The translations under genes were made by a program, and so were the position numbers. From Lactiplantibacillus brownii (GTDB lineage Bacteria > Bacillota > Bacilli > Lactobacillales > Lactobacillaceae), in contig NZ_JAVCWF010000001.1 in assembly GCF_031085375.1 (NCBI RefSeq), forward strand, positions 1,674,001 to 1,738,000: a DNA stretch of 64,000 bases. Reading direction: 5' to 3'. Below are positions 8,970 through 16,512 of the stretch, in pieces. Below the pieces are notes generated by a model. That model saw only the letters and a program-made list of their open reading frames with translations. It ran no database searches and was not told the DNA's origin. Numbering within the stretch: the first letter of the stretch is position 1; every line of letters starts with the position of its first letter.

Positions 8970-10139
8970 TTACGCCCATTGATCTAAATATTGACGTTGC
9001 TCATTGATTTGGCCTGTTAGGACAAACCGATGCGGATCATCCTGAAACGCAATCGCTTGATCTGCGGGATCTAACTTTAATTGGGCCTCAAATAAAGCTT
9101 CATACTCAGGAACACTGACACGCCGGCGATTGGCTAGTCGTTGTGGTAATCCCAAGTCCAAGCCACGCTGATAGCCAGGTTGCAAATGACCCGTGTAGAA
9201 TTCTCCCTCTGCGCCTGAGCCATAGCTGAATAAGCCAATTAAATCGCCAGGTTGCAGCTTTGCATCGGTGAGTAGCAATGACAACAAGCTTAAATATAAT
9301 GAACCCGTATATAAGTTACCGACTTTGCGATTAAGTGATCGTGCACAGTCAAAGTGCGCTAATAAAGCTTGTTGCTGCGTGGGAGTTGCTAACGGTAGAA
9401 CGCTCCGCAACGCCTTCAAACCCATTTTTGTATAGGGCAAATGAAAAACTAATGCTTTAAAATTGGCAATAGTCGTACTGGTTTGTGCCAAATAACCCTT
9501 AAACACATCTTGAAAATAATCAATATAAATATTTGAAGAGTATTTGCCATCTACCAAGGCCGTCGTTTGATAAATCGGCCGCCAAAAGTCCATCACATCT
9601 TGACTTAGAACGACGGAATCATCAGTCAACGCCAACACTTGTGGTTCGGCACTGATAAGCATGGCCATTGCGCCGCCACCTTGCGTTGGTTCACCCGGCG
9701 TGTGCAAGCCGTAGCGCGCAATATCCGTCCCAATGACTAGGGCCTTTTTATCTGGATGGACTTGAACATGCGATTGGGCTAATTTCACCCCGGCAGTCGC
9801 CGCATAACAAGCCTCTTTCAATTCGATCGTCCGGACCCGTCGATTTAATCCCAATAGCTTGGCGACATAAATTGCGGCCGCCTTGGAATTATCTACGCCA
9901 GATTCAGTTGCCACGATCAACAGATCAATTGCGGCAATATCCGCCTCTGTCAACATGGGTGCGGCCGCATTAGCTGCTAAGGTCACCGCATCCTGACTAG
10001 GTGGCACGACCGCCATCTGTGACTGCCCAATGCCAATTAAATATTTATCAGGTTCCGCTTGCCGTGCGAGTGCTAATTCCGACATATCAACATACAACTG
10101 TGAACTAGCAAAATGTAACTTATCAATTCCGACTTTCAA
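8970..10139 (-). CDS. mvaS: Hydroxymethylglutaryl-CoA synthase, TTG start
   Basis: The enzyme condenses acetyl-CoA with acetoacetyl-CoA to HMG-CoA, the first committed step of the mevalonate route to isoprenoids in lactic acid bacteria. The 389-residue protein shows the full bacterial catalytic set: Glu79 (VATESGVDNSK), Cys111 (KEACYAAT) and His233 (FHLPYTK), plus a GSGAEGEF loop. The start is TTG at 10139, with GGAGG 7 bp upstream; no ATG gives the conserved KVGIDKL N-terminus. The other mevalonate genes are not in the window. Confidence 0.97.
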   Translation of the reverse strand: MKVGIDKLHFASSQLYVDMSELALARQAEPDKYLIGIGQSQMAVVPPSQDAVTLAANAAAPMLTEADIAAIDLLIVATESGVDNSKAAAIYVAKLLGLNRRVRTIELKEACYAATAGVKLAQSHVQVHPDKKALVIGTDIARYGLHTPGEPTQGGGAMAMLISAEPQVLALTDDSVVLSQDVMDFWRPIYQTTALVDGKYSSNIYIDYFQDVFKGYLAQTSTTIANFKALVFHLPYTKMGLKALRSVLPLATPTQQQALLAHFDCARSLNRKVGNLYTGSLYLSLLSLLLTDAKLQPGDLIGLFSYGSGAEGEFYTGHLQPGYQRGLDLGLPQRLANRRRVSVPEYEALFEAQLKLDPADQAIAFQDDPHRFVLTGQINEQRQYLDQWA

Positions 10140-10176
10140 ACAAATTCCTCCAATTTGGGTGATACAAATTGTCTTT

Positions 10177-10560
10177 TTAATGGTCGCGTCCTAAATAATG
10201 AAAATCAGGGTCAATGCCCTCTTTGTAGCATGCAAATGACTTGGCTAATTCATTATGAAAGGTCACCAAAATTGCTGGTGTTGCCCATGTCGATGCTCCC
10301 CAGAAAACTGTATCATCAAATTCACGATAATCATTAGGATACCGATAGTACCCCCACTCGTCATCCCAAATTGTGCCATGCGTATTCAGCCAATCTTCAG
10401 CTAAACCTGCCTGCACCATTGCGATCACATCGTGGTTATCAGCGATTAATTGCGCCAACTTGTCCCAGTCTAATTGCCAGTCATGTTGACGCGGATTCTG
10501 TGACCGGGTCCCAAGTGGGGTATGTTGCAAATCAATTGGTTTGAGATCAACAAAATCCAT
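10177..10560 (-). CDS. Hypothetical protein
   Basis: No family was recognised. This 127-residue protein is soluble, acidic and rich in Trp and Asp (THGTIWDDEWGYYRYPND, FWGASTWATP), with no signal peptide or membrane segment. AGAGGTGACTTAG precedes the ATG. It lies 37 bp upstream of the mvaS start on the same strand and may be co-transcribed with it, though no functional link to the mevalonate pathway is evident. Confidence 0.7.
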   Translation of the reverse strand: MDFVDLKPIDLQHTPLGTRSQNPRQHDWQLDWDKLAQLIADNHDVIAMVQAGLAEDWLNTHGTIWDDEWGYYRYPNDYREFDDTVFWGASTWATPAILVTFHNELAKSFACYKEGIDPDFHYLGRDH

Positions 10561-10748
10561 CTAAGTCACCTCTTAGTACTTCCACACTCAAGTGTACTTA
10601 AATCTGAGGCGTTCAGCAAGTGTCTAGCTTGAGAAGGTCACAACTAAATTTGCATTTAAAAACAATCCTTAACCGTCTCATCGTCCCCCAAAATAAAGAT
10701 TAAAAAAGCTCTCAACTGACTTGCGCTAGTTCGTCTGATATTGAGATG

Positions 10749-10797
10749 ACAAGGATTCCCATACTTGCTTTTATAGCCAAGAACGGGAATTCCTTGT
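10749..10797. repeat. Imperfect inverted repeat
   Basis: The arm at 10749-10768 (ACAAGGATTCCCATACTTGC) pairs imperfectly with 10776-10797 (reverse complement starts ACAAGGAATTCCC). It would form a long hairpin with a 7-nt loop. There is no T-run, so it is not a typical terminator. Its origin is unknown. Confidence 0.6.
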
Positions 10798-10879
10798 TAC
10801 TATCACCTAGGTTTTGAAGTCTGATCATGAGTACACCAATAAATTATTATTGGACGTTCCAAAGCTTTTAAAAGATAAC

Positions 10880-10903
10880 AAAAACGCCGTTAAATTAACG
10901 ACG
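10880..10903 (-). terminator. Predicted terminator of the Fic gene
   Basis: A 7-bp stem (10885-10891 with 10897-10903, one G-U) with a 5-nt loop is followed by a short T-rich run on the minus strand. Confidence 0.65.
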
Positions 10904-10937
10904 CTCTGAAAAGATACACGATATGAATTTAAAGAGT

Positions 10938-12194
10938 TCAGTCTTCAAAAAGTTTCCCTTTTATATCATCAGTCAATCCATGAACCTTAGGATTACCGCT
11001 AATGAGTTTAATAAATCCTTTTTCTTCTAATTCATCAAGTGCTTTATTCAACAAATAACGGCTTACCTCTGTGATACCAACCATGTCAACATCTGTGATT
11101 GCACCGACATAGTTGCCAAATATTTCTTTTTGACAAAATATATAAAGAACATTCTGTGCTAGATCTGACAGTTCATCATTGTCTGTAAGCTTACTTGCTA
11201 TCATCATTTTCTTAATACCATCATCTAACTTTTCAATAATTGAATATTGCCCTTTTTTCAAAAGTCTCATCATGCTTATGATAAAACTTGTTGCTTCTCC
11301 TTGATTATAAGGATTAGACATATCCGTAAAAGCTTTATAATAAAGATCTTTATTTTGCACAATAGCAGATGAAAAGTTTATTGCTGACATCATATCTAGT
11401 TTTCTGGAAAGATATGAGCATGCAATAAATCTACCTGTTCGTCCATTCCCATCATAGAATGGATGTATATACTCATAATAATAATGTGCAACAAAACATT
11501 TTGGGAGAGAGGGAATGTTTTCATCGTTCATCTCTGTAACTAATGAACTTAAATGACTAATTATCTCATCTTCACTAGCATCACCTCTATGAATTATTCG
11601 CTCTCCAGAATTAATAACCTCTCCTTCTTTTCTGAATAGTTTTCCATCGGGCATATCGTCAGCTTTTTCTATTTCATCGCTAACTAGTTCATTCCATATA
11701 TCTCTAAAATCCTTCACTTCATGAATCGTGTTATATTTATTCTCTTGAAATTTCAAATATAGCTTTACTAATCCAGAAAAACGGCCGTTCTTATTATTCT
11801 TCATCAGCTTATCTATAGTTAAACTTATTTCTTCTCTGGAGCTTCTAACGCCTTCAATATCATTTGTACTCTGAACTTCGTCTATCAGATTATTAAAAAA
11901 CAGTTGTGTTTGTGCTACCTGCGGCAATTGCGACATCATTTTCTCAATCGTTTTAGATAGAGAATCAATATCTTCCTGTAATCTATATATCTGAACACTT
12001 GGTAAATAAAAAATTTCAAATTGTTCTTTTGTTCTAAACTCACGTTTAAAAGGTGACATTATTAAACCTGTATAAATTGACAACTCATTATTTTTCCTGC
12101 TATTCACTGTCTCTTTGTATTTGTCCATACTATTATTTGAAATATTCTCATAGTACACAGATTTTAAATTTTTGTATTTTTCCAAAGTAGTCAT
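10938..12194 (-). CDS. Fic-domain protein (predicted AMP transferase with built-in inhibitory motif)
   Basis: Fic enzymes usually transfer AMP from ATP to Ser, Thr or Tyr of a target protein. The 418-residue protein has the complete active-site loop HPFYDGNGRTGR at about 244-255. Upstream is TNDIEG at about 110-115, which fits the (S/T)xxxE(G/N) inhibitory motif; being N-terminal to the Fic core on the same chain, it suggests a self-inhibited class II protein. The C-terminal 80 residues resemble a winged helix (ITEVSRYLLNKALDELEEKGFIKL). Base composition is markedly more AT-rich than the flanks, and the gene lies on the 3' side of tRNA-Ser, suggesting horizontal acquisition. No antitoxin or phage partner is adjacent. 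The target is unknown. Confidence 0.92.
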   Translation of the reverse strand: MTTLEKYKNLKSVYYENISNNSMDKYKETVNSRKNNELSIYTGLIMSPFKREFRTKEQFEIFYLPSVQIYRLQEDIDSLSKTIEKMMSQLPQVAQTQLFFNNLIDEVQSTNDIEGVRSSREEISLTIDKLMKNNKNGRFSGLVKLYLKFQENKYNTIHEVKDFRDIWNELVSDEIEKADDMPDGKLFRKEGEVINSGERIIHRGDASEDEIISHLSSLVTEMNDENIPSLPKCFVAHYYYEYIHPFYDGNGRTGRFIACSYLSRKLDMMSAINFSSAIVQNKDLYYKAFTDMSNPYNQGEATSFIISMMRLLKKGQYSIIEKLDDGIKKMMIASKLTDNDELSDLAQNVLYIFCQKEIFGNYVGAITDVDMVGITEVSRYLLNKALDELEEKGFIKLISGNPKVHGLTDDIKGKLFED

Positions 12195-12319
12195 CTACTT
12201 TCTAATTCAACTTGCAAAAAACAGCTTATTTTTATATGTTGGCTTAACTATACATGCTTGCATTTATGAAAACAACAATTTTTTACAAAGTTGAACTATC
12301 ACTTATCTTGTTAAACACA

Positions 12320-12359
12320 AAATCCCCGGACAAGTCAGTTGCGACTAGTTCGGGGATTT
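12320..12359 (-). terminator. Strong hairpin terminator downstream of tRNA-Ser
   Basis: AAATCCCCG (12320-12328) pairs with CGGGGATTT (12351-12359), extended by an imperfect inner GACAAGTC/GACTAGTT stem. It lies 25 bp past the tRNA 3' end; the minus-strand tail is T-rich. Confidence 0.8.
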
Positions 12360-12384
12360 CAGAAGATATAAACAATCGATTTAA

Positions 12385-12471
12385 GGAGAGTACAGGATTT
12401 GAACCTGCGCGCCGGTATTAGCCGGTTCGCCGGATTTCGAGTCCGGTGCATTACCACTCTGCCAACTCTCC
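12385..12471 (-). tRNA. tRNA-Ser (anticodon CGA)
   Basis: An 87-nt cloverleaf with the long variable arm typical of class II serine tRNA. The acceptor stem is GGAGAGT/ACTCTCC, the anticodon arm CCGGA-CTCGAAA-TCCGG gives anticodon CGA, and the T-arm is CAGGTTCAAATCCTG. The 3' CCA is not encoded, and the base after the acceptor stem is T, where serine tRNAs usually have G. It reads UCG codons. The Fic gene lies on its 3' side, a typical location for integrated DNA. Confidence 0.95.
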
Positions 12472-12590
12472 ATGTGGTACCTAAATAGTATAGCATAATT
12501 TTAGTCGAGAACAAATATTTATTCAGAACAATTATGCCAGAATTGGCTTGGAGTTAGGTAATCATAAAATTTAAATTTATTGTTGGAATG

Positions 12591-13010
12591 CTAGTCGAAG
12601 CTGGTAGTGAGCCCTGCATAATTGGGTATTTCGTGATTAGTAGAAGCGGGTATTAATTCATCACAAATGACAATCGAATGAGCTAATGCAGCCGAATCCA
12701 AGGTTCCCAAGAGCGTCAAAGGTGAAACTGAATCACCAACGCGTACTTGCCAGTCAAACTGACCGCGAGACACTCGGTCAGTTTGATTGTCCCGCAATCC
12801 AAGCCAATATTGATGATCATTGATTGAGGTCAATAACATGCCTTGAGTCGTCAACTCACGAACCTCACCGTCAATTGGTGCATGGACTGCTTCGGTAGTT
12901 GGTCGAATTGCTAAACGTGTTTGTGCTGGTAAATTTTGTTGTGTGATTGATTGACCATTAACTGGAATAGCTAACGATTCTTTGGTTTGTGAACGATGAA
13001 GTAACCACAT
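12591..13010 (-). CDS. EIIA-Glc-like PTS domain protein lacking the phosphorylated histidine
   Basis: This 139-residue single-domain protein can be aligned with the glucose-type PTS EIIA fold: LAIRPTTEAVHAPIDGEV, then a stretch ending WLGL where functional EIIA proteins have the motif ending HIGL, then WQVRVGDSVSPLTLLGTLD. The phosphoacceptor His is replaced by Trp (about residue 69) and the second active-site His (usual HAIGL) by Gln-Gly (56-57). It should not carry phosphate, so it is probably a regulatory or structural relative. AGGAGG precedes the ATG. It is monocistronic between tRNA-Ser and the methyltransferase, with no EIIB or EIIC nearby. Family likeness is fairly clear; role unknown. 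Confidence 0.7.
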   Translation of the reverse strand: MWLLHRSQTKESLAIPVNGQSITQQNLPAQTRLAIRPTTEAVHAPIDGEVRELTTQGMLLTSINDHQYWLGLRDNQTDRVSRGQFDWQVRVGDSVSPLTLLGTLDSAALAHSIVICDELIPASTNHEIPNYAGLTTSFD

Positions 13011-13177
13011 ATTGAGCGCCTCCTGTATTTATCTTTCAAGGTCACTCTAACTTATGAAACGCGTTCCATGTCAATGGATAAAACCTAAATCTTTATTCTT
13101 GGCTTTCAAACATTTCCGGATTTTTCAGCAGGTCATGATTTCCATAGTAGGAAAAGCTGCAAATTCAGTAGTAACAA

Positions 13178-13927
13178 CTACGCTGGTTTTCTGGCTACAA
13201 TCATAAAACGATCCGCAAAGGTTGCGATGCTTCCCTGTTCCTTGATCAGCTGATCTAGTTGATGCAGTCTTGGCAGACAAGCCTCAACGGAAAAGTTTGG
13301 AAACTCCCAAGGAATTACGGTTGCATAATACACGATCGCGCCAACATCAAAGAAACTCATTTTGCTAAAGGCAACCGCTTGCTGTTCAACACGCATGCCA
13401 GCATACTGCAAGCGTGCGCAGGCATCAATCAAGGTATTATCTGGATAGGCAGGGTTGTAATTTGGGTCAAGAAATCGCGACAATGCAAAGTTGTTGGTAG
13501 CGCCAACTTGTTCGGTAATAAAAAGACCACTGGGCCTTAACTTATTCAGAGTCTCTTGGATTGCTAATGCGCCATGACTATTGGTGATGATATCGAAGCT
13601 ATTATTGGACACATTCGACAGATCTTCGTTTGAATCTGCAATCACAGTCACATCAGAATTAGCATACTTTTCGCGCAACAATTTTAGATTTGGCGCCCAG
13701 CCCTCGGTGACAACCGTCTTGTTTTCAGGATGCTTGAAGCTATCCATCAATTCGCCACCACCTGTATCGACATCTAACCACATTAAATCATCTTCAAGAT
13801 TGGCTTTTACCAGGTCCCGATAATTCCAAGGCAACTGTTCACTTCGCCAACGACCGTCCAAATGGCTAAAATCCCATCCGTGCATCGCTAACTGACTTTC
13901 AGCTTGCCATTCATCAACTTGTTTCAT
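13178..13927 (-). CDS. Class I SAM-dependent methyltransferase
   Basis: This 249-residue predicted small-molecule or macromolecule methyltransferase has motif I WLDVDTGGGELMDSF (SAM-binding glycines), an acidic residue after the next strand (TVVTEGWAPN), a post-II VIADSNEDLSNVSNNSFDIITNSHGAL segment and a carboxy-terminal Tyr/Trp-rich region (AIVYYATVIPWEFPNF). The ATG at 13927 follows AAAGGAAAACGC; a GTG five codons upstream lies within that ribosome site. It begins 27 bp after tyrS on the same strand, so the two probably form an operon. The substrate is not evident. Confidence 0.85.
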   Translation of the reverse strand: MKQVDEWQAESQLAMHGWDFSHLDGRWRSEQLPWNYRDLVKANLEDDLMWLDVDTGGGELMDSFKHPENKTVVTEGWAPNLKLLREKYANSDVTVIADSNEDLSNVSNNSFDIITNSHGALAIQETLNKLRPSGLFITEQVGATNNFALSRFLDPNYNPAYPDNTLIDACARLQYAGMRVEQQAVAFSKMSFFDVGAIVYYATVIPWEFPNFSVEACLPRLHQLDQLIKEQGSIATFADRFMIVARKPA

Positions 13928-13954
13928 GCGTTTTCCTTTCACTTTATGACAACT

Positions 13955-15196
13955 TTATTTATTAAGTCTTATTTTTAGGAAGTTCCGTTTTCCAACTTGT
14001 ACTACCATACCATCATGAACTTCAATGACACCCTGAGACTCACTCAGTTTTTTAGCATTAATTCTCAAGCCACCATTGTTAAGCATTCTCGTCACAGCAC
14101 TTTTAGATGAAAGCAGTCCTGTTTTGGTAAACAATTCTTGCACAGACGTTGTTTTATCCCATAACCAGTCAAATTCTGTGATATGACTCGGAATGCTTTT
14201 TTGCGAAAAAACTTTTTTAAATTCGGTCTCTGCAAATTGAGCCCTTTCAGAATCATATAATTGGGTAATAATATCTTTTGCCAAAGCAGCCTTAACATCT
14301 CTAGGATTCACTTCACCATTCTTCAGTTGTAATTCGAGATTTTCGATTTTCTGAACGCCAAAAGACGAAATCAATTTATAATAATCTAGCATTTGAGAAT
14401 CCGAAATAGACATAATTTTGCCAAAGATATTTTCCGGACTTTCATTAATGCCAATATAATTATTTTTTGATTTTGACATTTTTAACTTACCATCAAGTCC
14501 AATTAACAGTGGCATGGTTAAAATAACTTGTTTTTCCTGGTTAAAATGTTCTTGTAAATGCCTACCAACTAATAAATTATAACGCTGGTCGTTCCCACCT
14601 AATTCAACATCAGTATGCAGTGCAACTGAATCATAGCCTTGAAAAAGTGGGTAAAGAAATTCGTGCAAATAAATCGGCGTCTGATTGGAAAATCGCTTGG
14701 TAAAATCATTTCTTTCTAGCATCCGGGCAACGGTAGTCGTTGACAATATATCAATCAGTTGCCGCGTATCCAATGACGCCAGCCAAGTTGAATTGTAATG
14801 GATTTCCACTTGATCCATATCCAATACTCTTGCAAATTGCGCAACGTATGTCTGAGCATTTTTTTCAACGTTGGCTTTAGATAATTGGTTTCTGGCTTCT
14901 GATTTTCCAGTTGGATCCCCAATCATTCCAGTAAAATCTCCAATGACCAATTGAATAATATGCCCAAACTTTTGAAACTCTTTTAACTTCTTCAAGACAA
15001 CTAAATGTCCTAAATGGATGTCCGGCGCAGACGGGTCTAGTCCGAGCTTGACATGTAATGGCTTATTTTTGACAACCGACATTTCTATTTTCTTTAAAAG
15101 CTCTGCTGGTTCAACAATACTAGTCGCATTTGATTTTAAGACGTTATATTGTTCTCTGATTCTTTTTTCCTGTATGTCTGTTAAATGATCACTCAT
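13955..15196 (-). CDS. tyrS: Tyrosyl-tRNA synthetase, TyrZ-type
   Basis: The enzyme charges tRNA-Tyr with tyrosine. The 413-residue protein has class I motifs HLGH (in LDPSAPDIHLGHL, about 61-64) and KMSKS (LDGKLKMSKSKNN, about 235), and a C-terminal S4-like RNA-binding domain (LLSSKSAVTRMLNNGGLRI). The sequence resembles the TyrZ branch rather than classical TyrS and is more AT-rich than its neighbours, suggesting a second, acquired copy. The start at 15196 follows AAAAGGTGA; a TTG eight codons earlier coincides with the ribosome site. No T-box leader was found upstream, unlike many Firmicute synthetase genes. Whether a second tyrS exists cannot be seen here. Confidence 0.95.
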   Translation of the reverse strand: MSDHLTDIQEKRIREQYNVLKSNATSIVEPAELLKKIEMSVVKNKPLHVKLGLDPSAPDIHLGHLVVLKKLKEFQKFGHIIQLVIGDFTGMIGDPTGKSEARNQLSKANVEKNAQTYVAQFARVLDMDQVEIHYNSTWLASLDTRQLIDILSTTTVARMLERNDFTKRFSNQTPIYLHEFLYPLFQGYDSVALHTDVELGGNDQRYNLLVGRHLQEHFNQEKQVILTMPLLIGLDGKLKMSKSKNNYIGINESPENIFGKIMSISDSQMLDYYKLISSFGVQKIENLELQLKNGEVNPRDVKAALAKDIITQLYDSERAQFAETEFKKVFSQKSIPSHITEFDWLWDKTTSVQELFTKTGLLSSKSAVTRMLNNGGLRINAKKLSESQGVIEVHDGMVVQVGKRNFLKIRLNK

Positions 15197-15234
15197 GTCC
15201 GTATCACCTTTTTCCTTCAAATTTTCTCTTCGTA

Positions 15235-15249
15235 AGTAACCGCTTACAT
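15235..15249 (-). promoter_or_regulatory. Candidate cre site (CcpA) in the tyrS leader
   Basis: On the minus strand ATGTAAGCGGTTACT matches the cre consensus WTGNNARCGNWWWCA except at the last base. It lies between the palindrome and the tyrS ribosome site. Confidence 0.4.
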
Positions 15250-15258
15250 AAATTGATT

Positions 15259-15272
15259 ACCAAACGTTTGGT
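15259..15272. promoter_or_regulatory. Perfect 14-bp palindrome upstream of tyrS, candidate operator
   Basis: ACCAAACGTTTGGT is a perfect palindrome downstream of a predicted promoter and about 63 bp before the tyrS ATG. It has the size and symmetry of a TetR- or LacI-family operator. The cognate regulator is not in the window. Confidence 0.55.
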
Positions 15273-15295
15273 CTATATGCAACCAGTGTATGCTA

Positions 15296-15324
15296 TCTAT
15301 ACAAAAAATCAATCACTTTTTCAA
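15296..15324 (-). promoter_or_regulatory. Predicted tyrS promoter
   Basis: On the minus strand: TTGAAA (15319-15324), a 17-bp spacer and TATAGA (15296-15301). Confidence 0.45.
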
Positions 15325-15383
15325 TTTAGAACTGTCGACAACTGATTTATAGCGCGCTTCTTAATTAAGATACCCGCACAACC

Positions 15384-15413
15384 AAAAAAACGACTATCAA
15401 ATTTCGATAATCG
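15384..15413 (-). terminator. Terminator of the GntR-ABC operon
   Basis: An 8-bp stem (15391-15398 with 15406-15413, one G-U) is followed on the minus strand by seven T, 30 bp after the last permease gene. Confidence 0.85.
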
Positions 15414-15444
15414 CCTCATACTATTCGCTATCATTTCACCGCAA

Positions 15445-16512
15445 TTATGCCATCAACTGCCACAAACGTTGACACCATTTTGGTCGATAAATCCAACCGA
15501 CCAAACCAATTAGGCCCACCAGCCATCCAATTAAAAGGCTAAGCCAGTCCGTACTGTCTGAGAATATGCCTGTTAGCAACCGATTCAAGCCAATGCTTAA
15601 AGGCAGGCTCAAAATCAAGACTAATGGCAACCGCCCACCGTTAAAAATTACTAACTGAGCTTGCTTTTCTTCAGAATACCGCGCCGCGAGCCGTTGTGAC
15701 CCCCACCATGCAAGTCCCATGAGCAGTATCGTGATTGCACAACCTAGCTCCCAATGACGTGATAGGTCATCCGCCCAAACATGGGTCGTTGCATTTTGTA
15801 AAGCTGCAATTGGGACCCACCAACCTAGATACGCAACCGTTCCTAACATAAAAACAATCAGGACGTTGTTTACGATCATCGTTGCCAAGCCAGCGAGAAT
15901 TATTAAGCAACTCCCAACCAAGATGTCACCGGTCAAATCCTTTAGCCAAGTCATGCCGTTAAAATAGGCAAAATAGGCCGCCGGAATCCGTGACCACAAG
16001 ATGATCAAATTAGCGATACTACCTGCAGCAATTCCCAAAGCAACTGTTCCAACATAGGTCAAGCTCTGTTGCCGATAAATCTCAGCACGTCGATAACCCA
16101 AAGATTGCAAAAATTCATTAAAAAATCGTTTGCGTGTGACCCAAATCATCACAGTTCCTGCCAAAATACTCATAAAAAAGCAAAATTGATTAATTCCAGT
16201 CCCAAATTTGCCACGCACTGTCCCGGTCGTCTTCGTTGGTTGACGTCGGTACAATTGAAGCTGATTAGCACGATACGCTTTAATAAAGTCGGCTTTAGAC
16301 GAATAACTCCGGCCGACTGTATCGACATAGCGCTGTGTTGCGCGCTGATACCGGACCTGACTAGCCATCAATTGTGGGGTACTTTGATCCTGCCAAGCTT
16401 GACTGCCAATCATCCCCTGATAAGCGCCGATGCCTAATAATCCCATAAAAATCACTAATAAGACTGGCCAATGTTGTTGCCAGATTAACTGTTGCAATCT
16501 TTTACGCGCCAT
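15445..16512 (-). CDS. ABC transporter permease B
   Basis: A 355-residue integral membrane protein with an N-terminal helix (about 14-33), an extracellular segment of about 75 residues (QDQSTPQL to TVRGKFG) and five or six more membrane spans. The layout parallels the preceding permease, as in ABC-2-like permeases of GntR/YtrA-regulated systems. Its start overlaps the previous gene by 11 bp, so it is translationally coupled. It is the last gene of a five-gene operon. The substrate is unknown; such systems often respond to cell-wall antibiotics or bacteriocins. Confidence 0.82.
   Translation of the reverse strand: MARKRLQQLIWQQHWPVLLVIFMGLLGIGAYQGMIGSQAWQDQSTPQLMASQVRYQRATQRYVDTVGRSYSSKADFIKAYRANQLQLYRRQPTKTTGTVRGKFGTGINQFCFFMSILAGTVMIWVTRKRFFNEFLQSLGYRRAEIYRQQSLTYVGTVALGIAAGSIANLIILWSRIPAAYFAYFNGMTWLKDLTGDILVGSCLIILAGLATMIVNNVLIVFMLGTVAYLGWWVPIAALQNATTHVWADDLSRHWELGCAITILLMGLAWWGSQRLAARYSEEKQAQLVIFNGGRLPLVLILSLPLSIGLNRLLTGIFSDSTDWLSLLIGWLVGLIGLVGWIYRPKWCQRLWQLMA

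Larger units (their letters stand above)
10561..10937. other. Gene-free stretch between a hypothetical gene and the Fic gene
   Basis: About 375 bp without a convincing reading frame. It holds an imperfect 20-bp inverted repeat (10749-10797) and the Fic terminator. An 11-base word, CAACTGACTTG (near 10713), recurs inverted in the terminator downstream of tRNA-Ser. It looks like a junction between core and accessory DNA. Confidence 0.6.

Noticed and set aside
10820..12400. Direct repeats of the tRNA-Ser 3' end flanking the Fic gene (att sites)
   Set aside because: Only a 7-base match (GAGTACA near 10830) was found, which is expected by chance.
15197..15444. T-box riboswitch before tyrS
   Set aside because: No T-box sequence (GGTGGNACCGCG type) and no terminator-antiterminator pair between the promoter and the tyrS start; the region is also too short.
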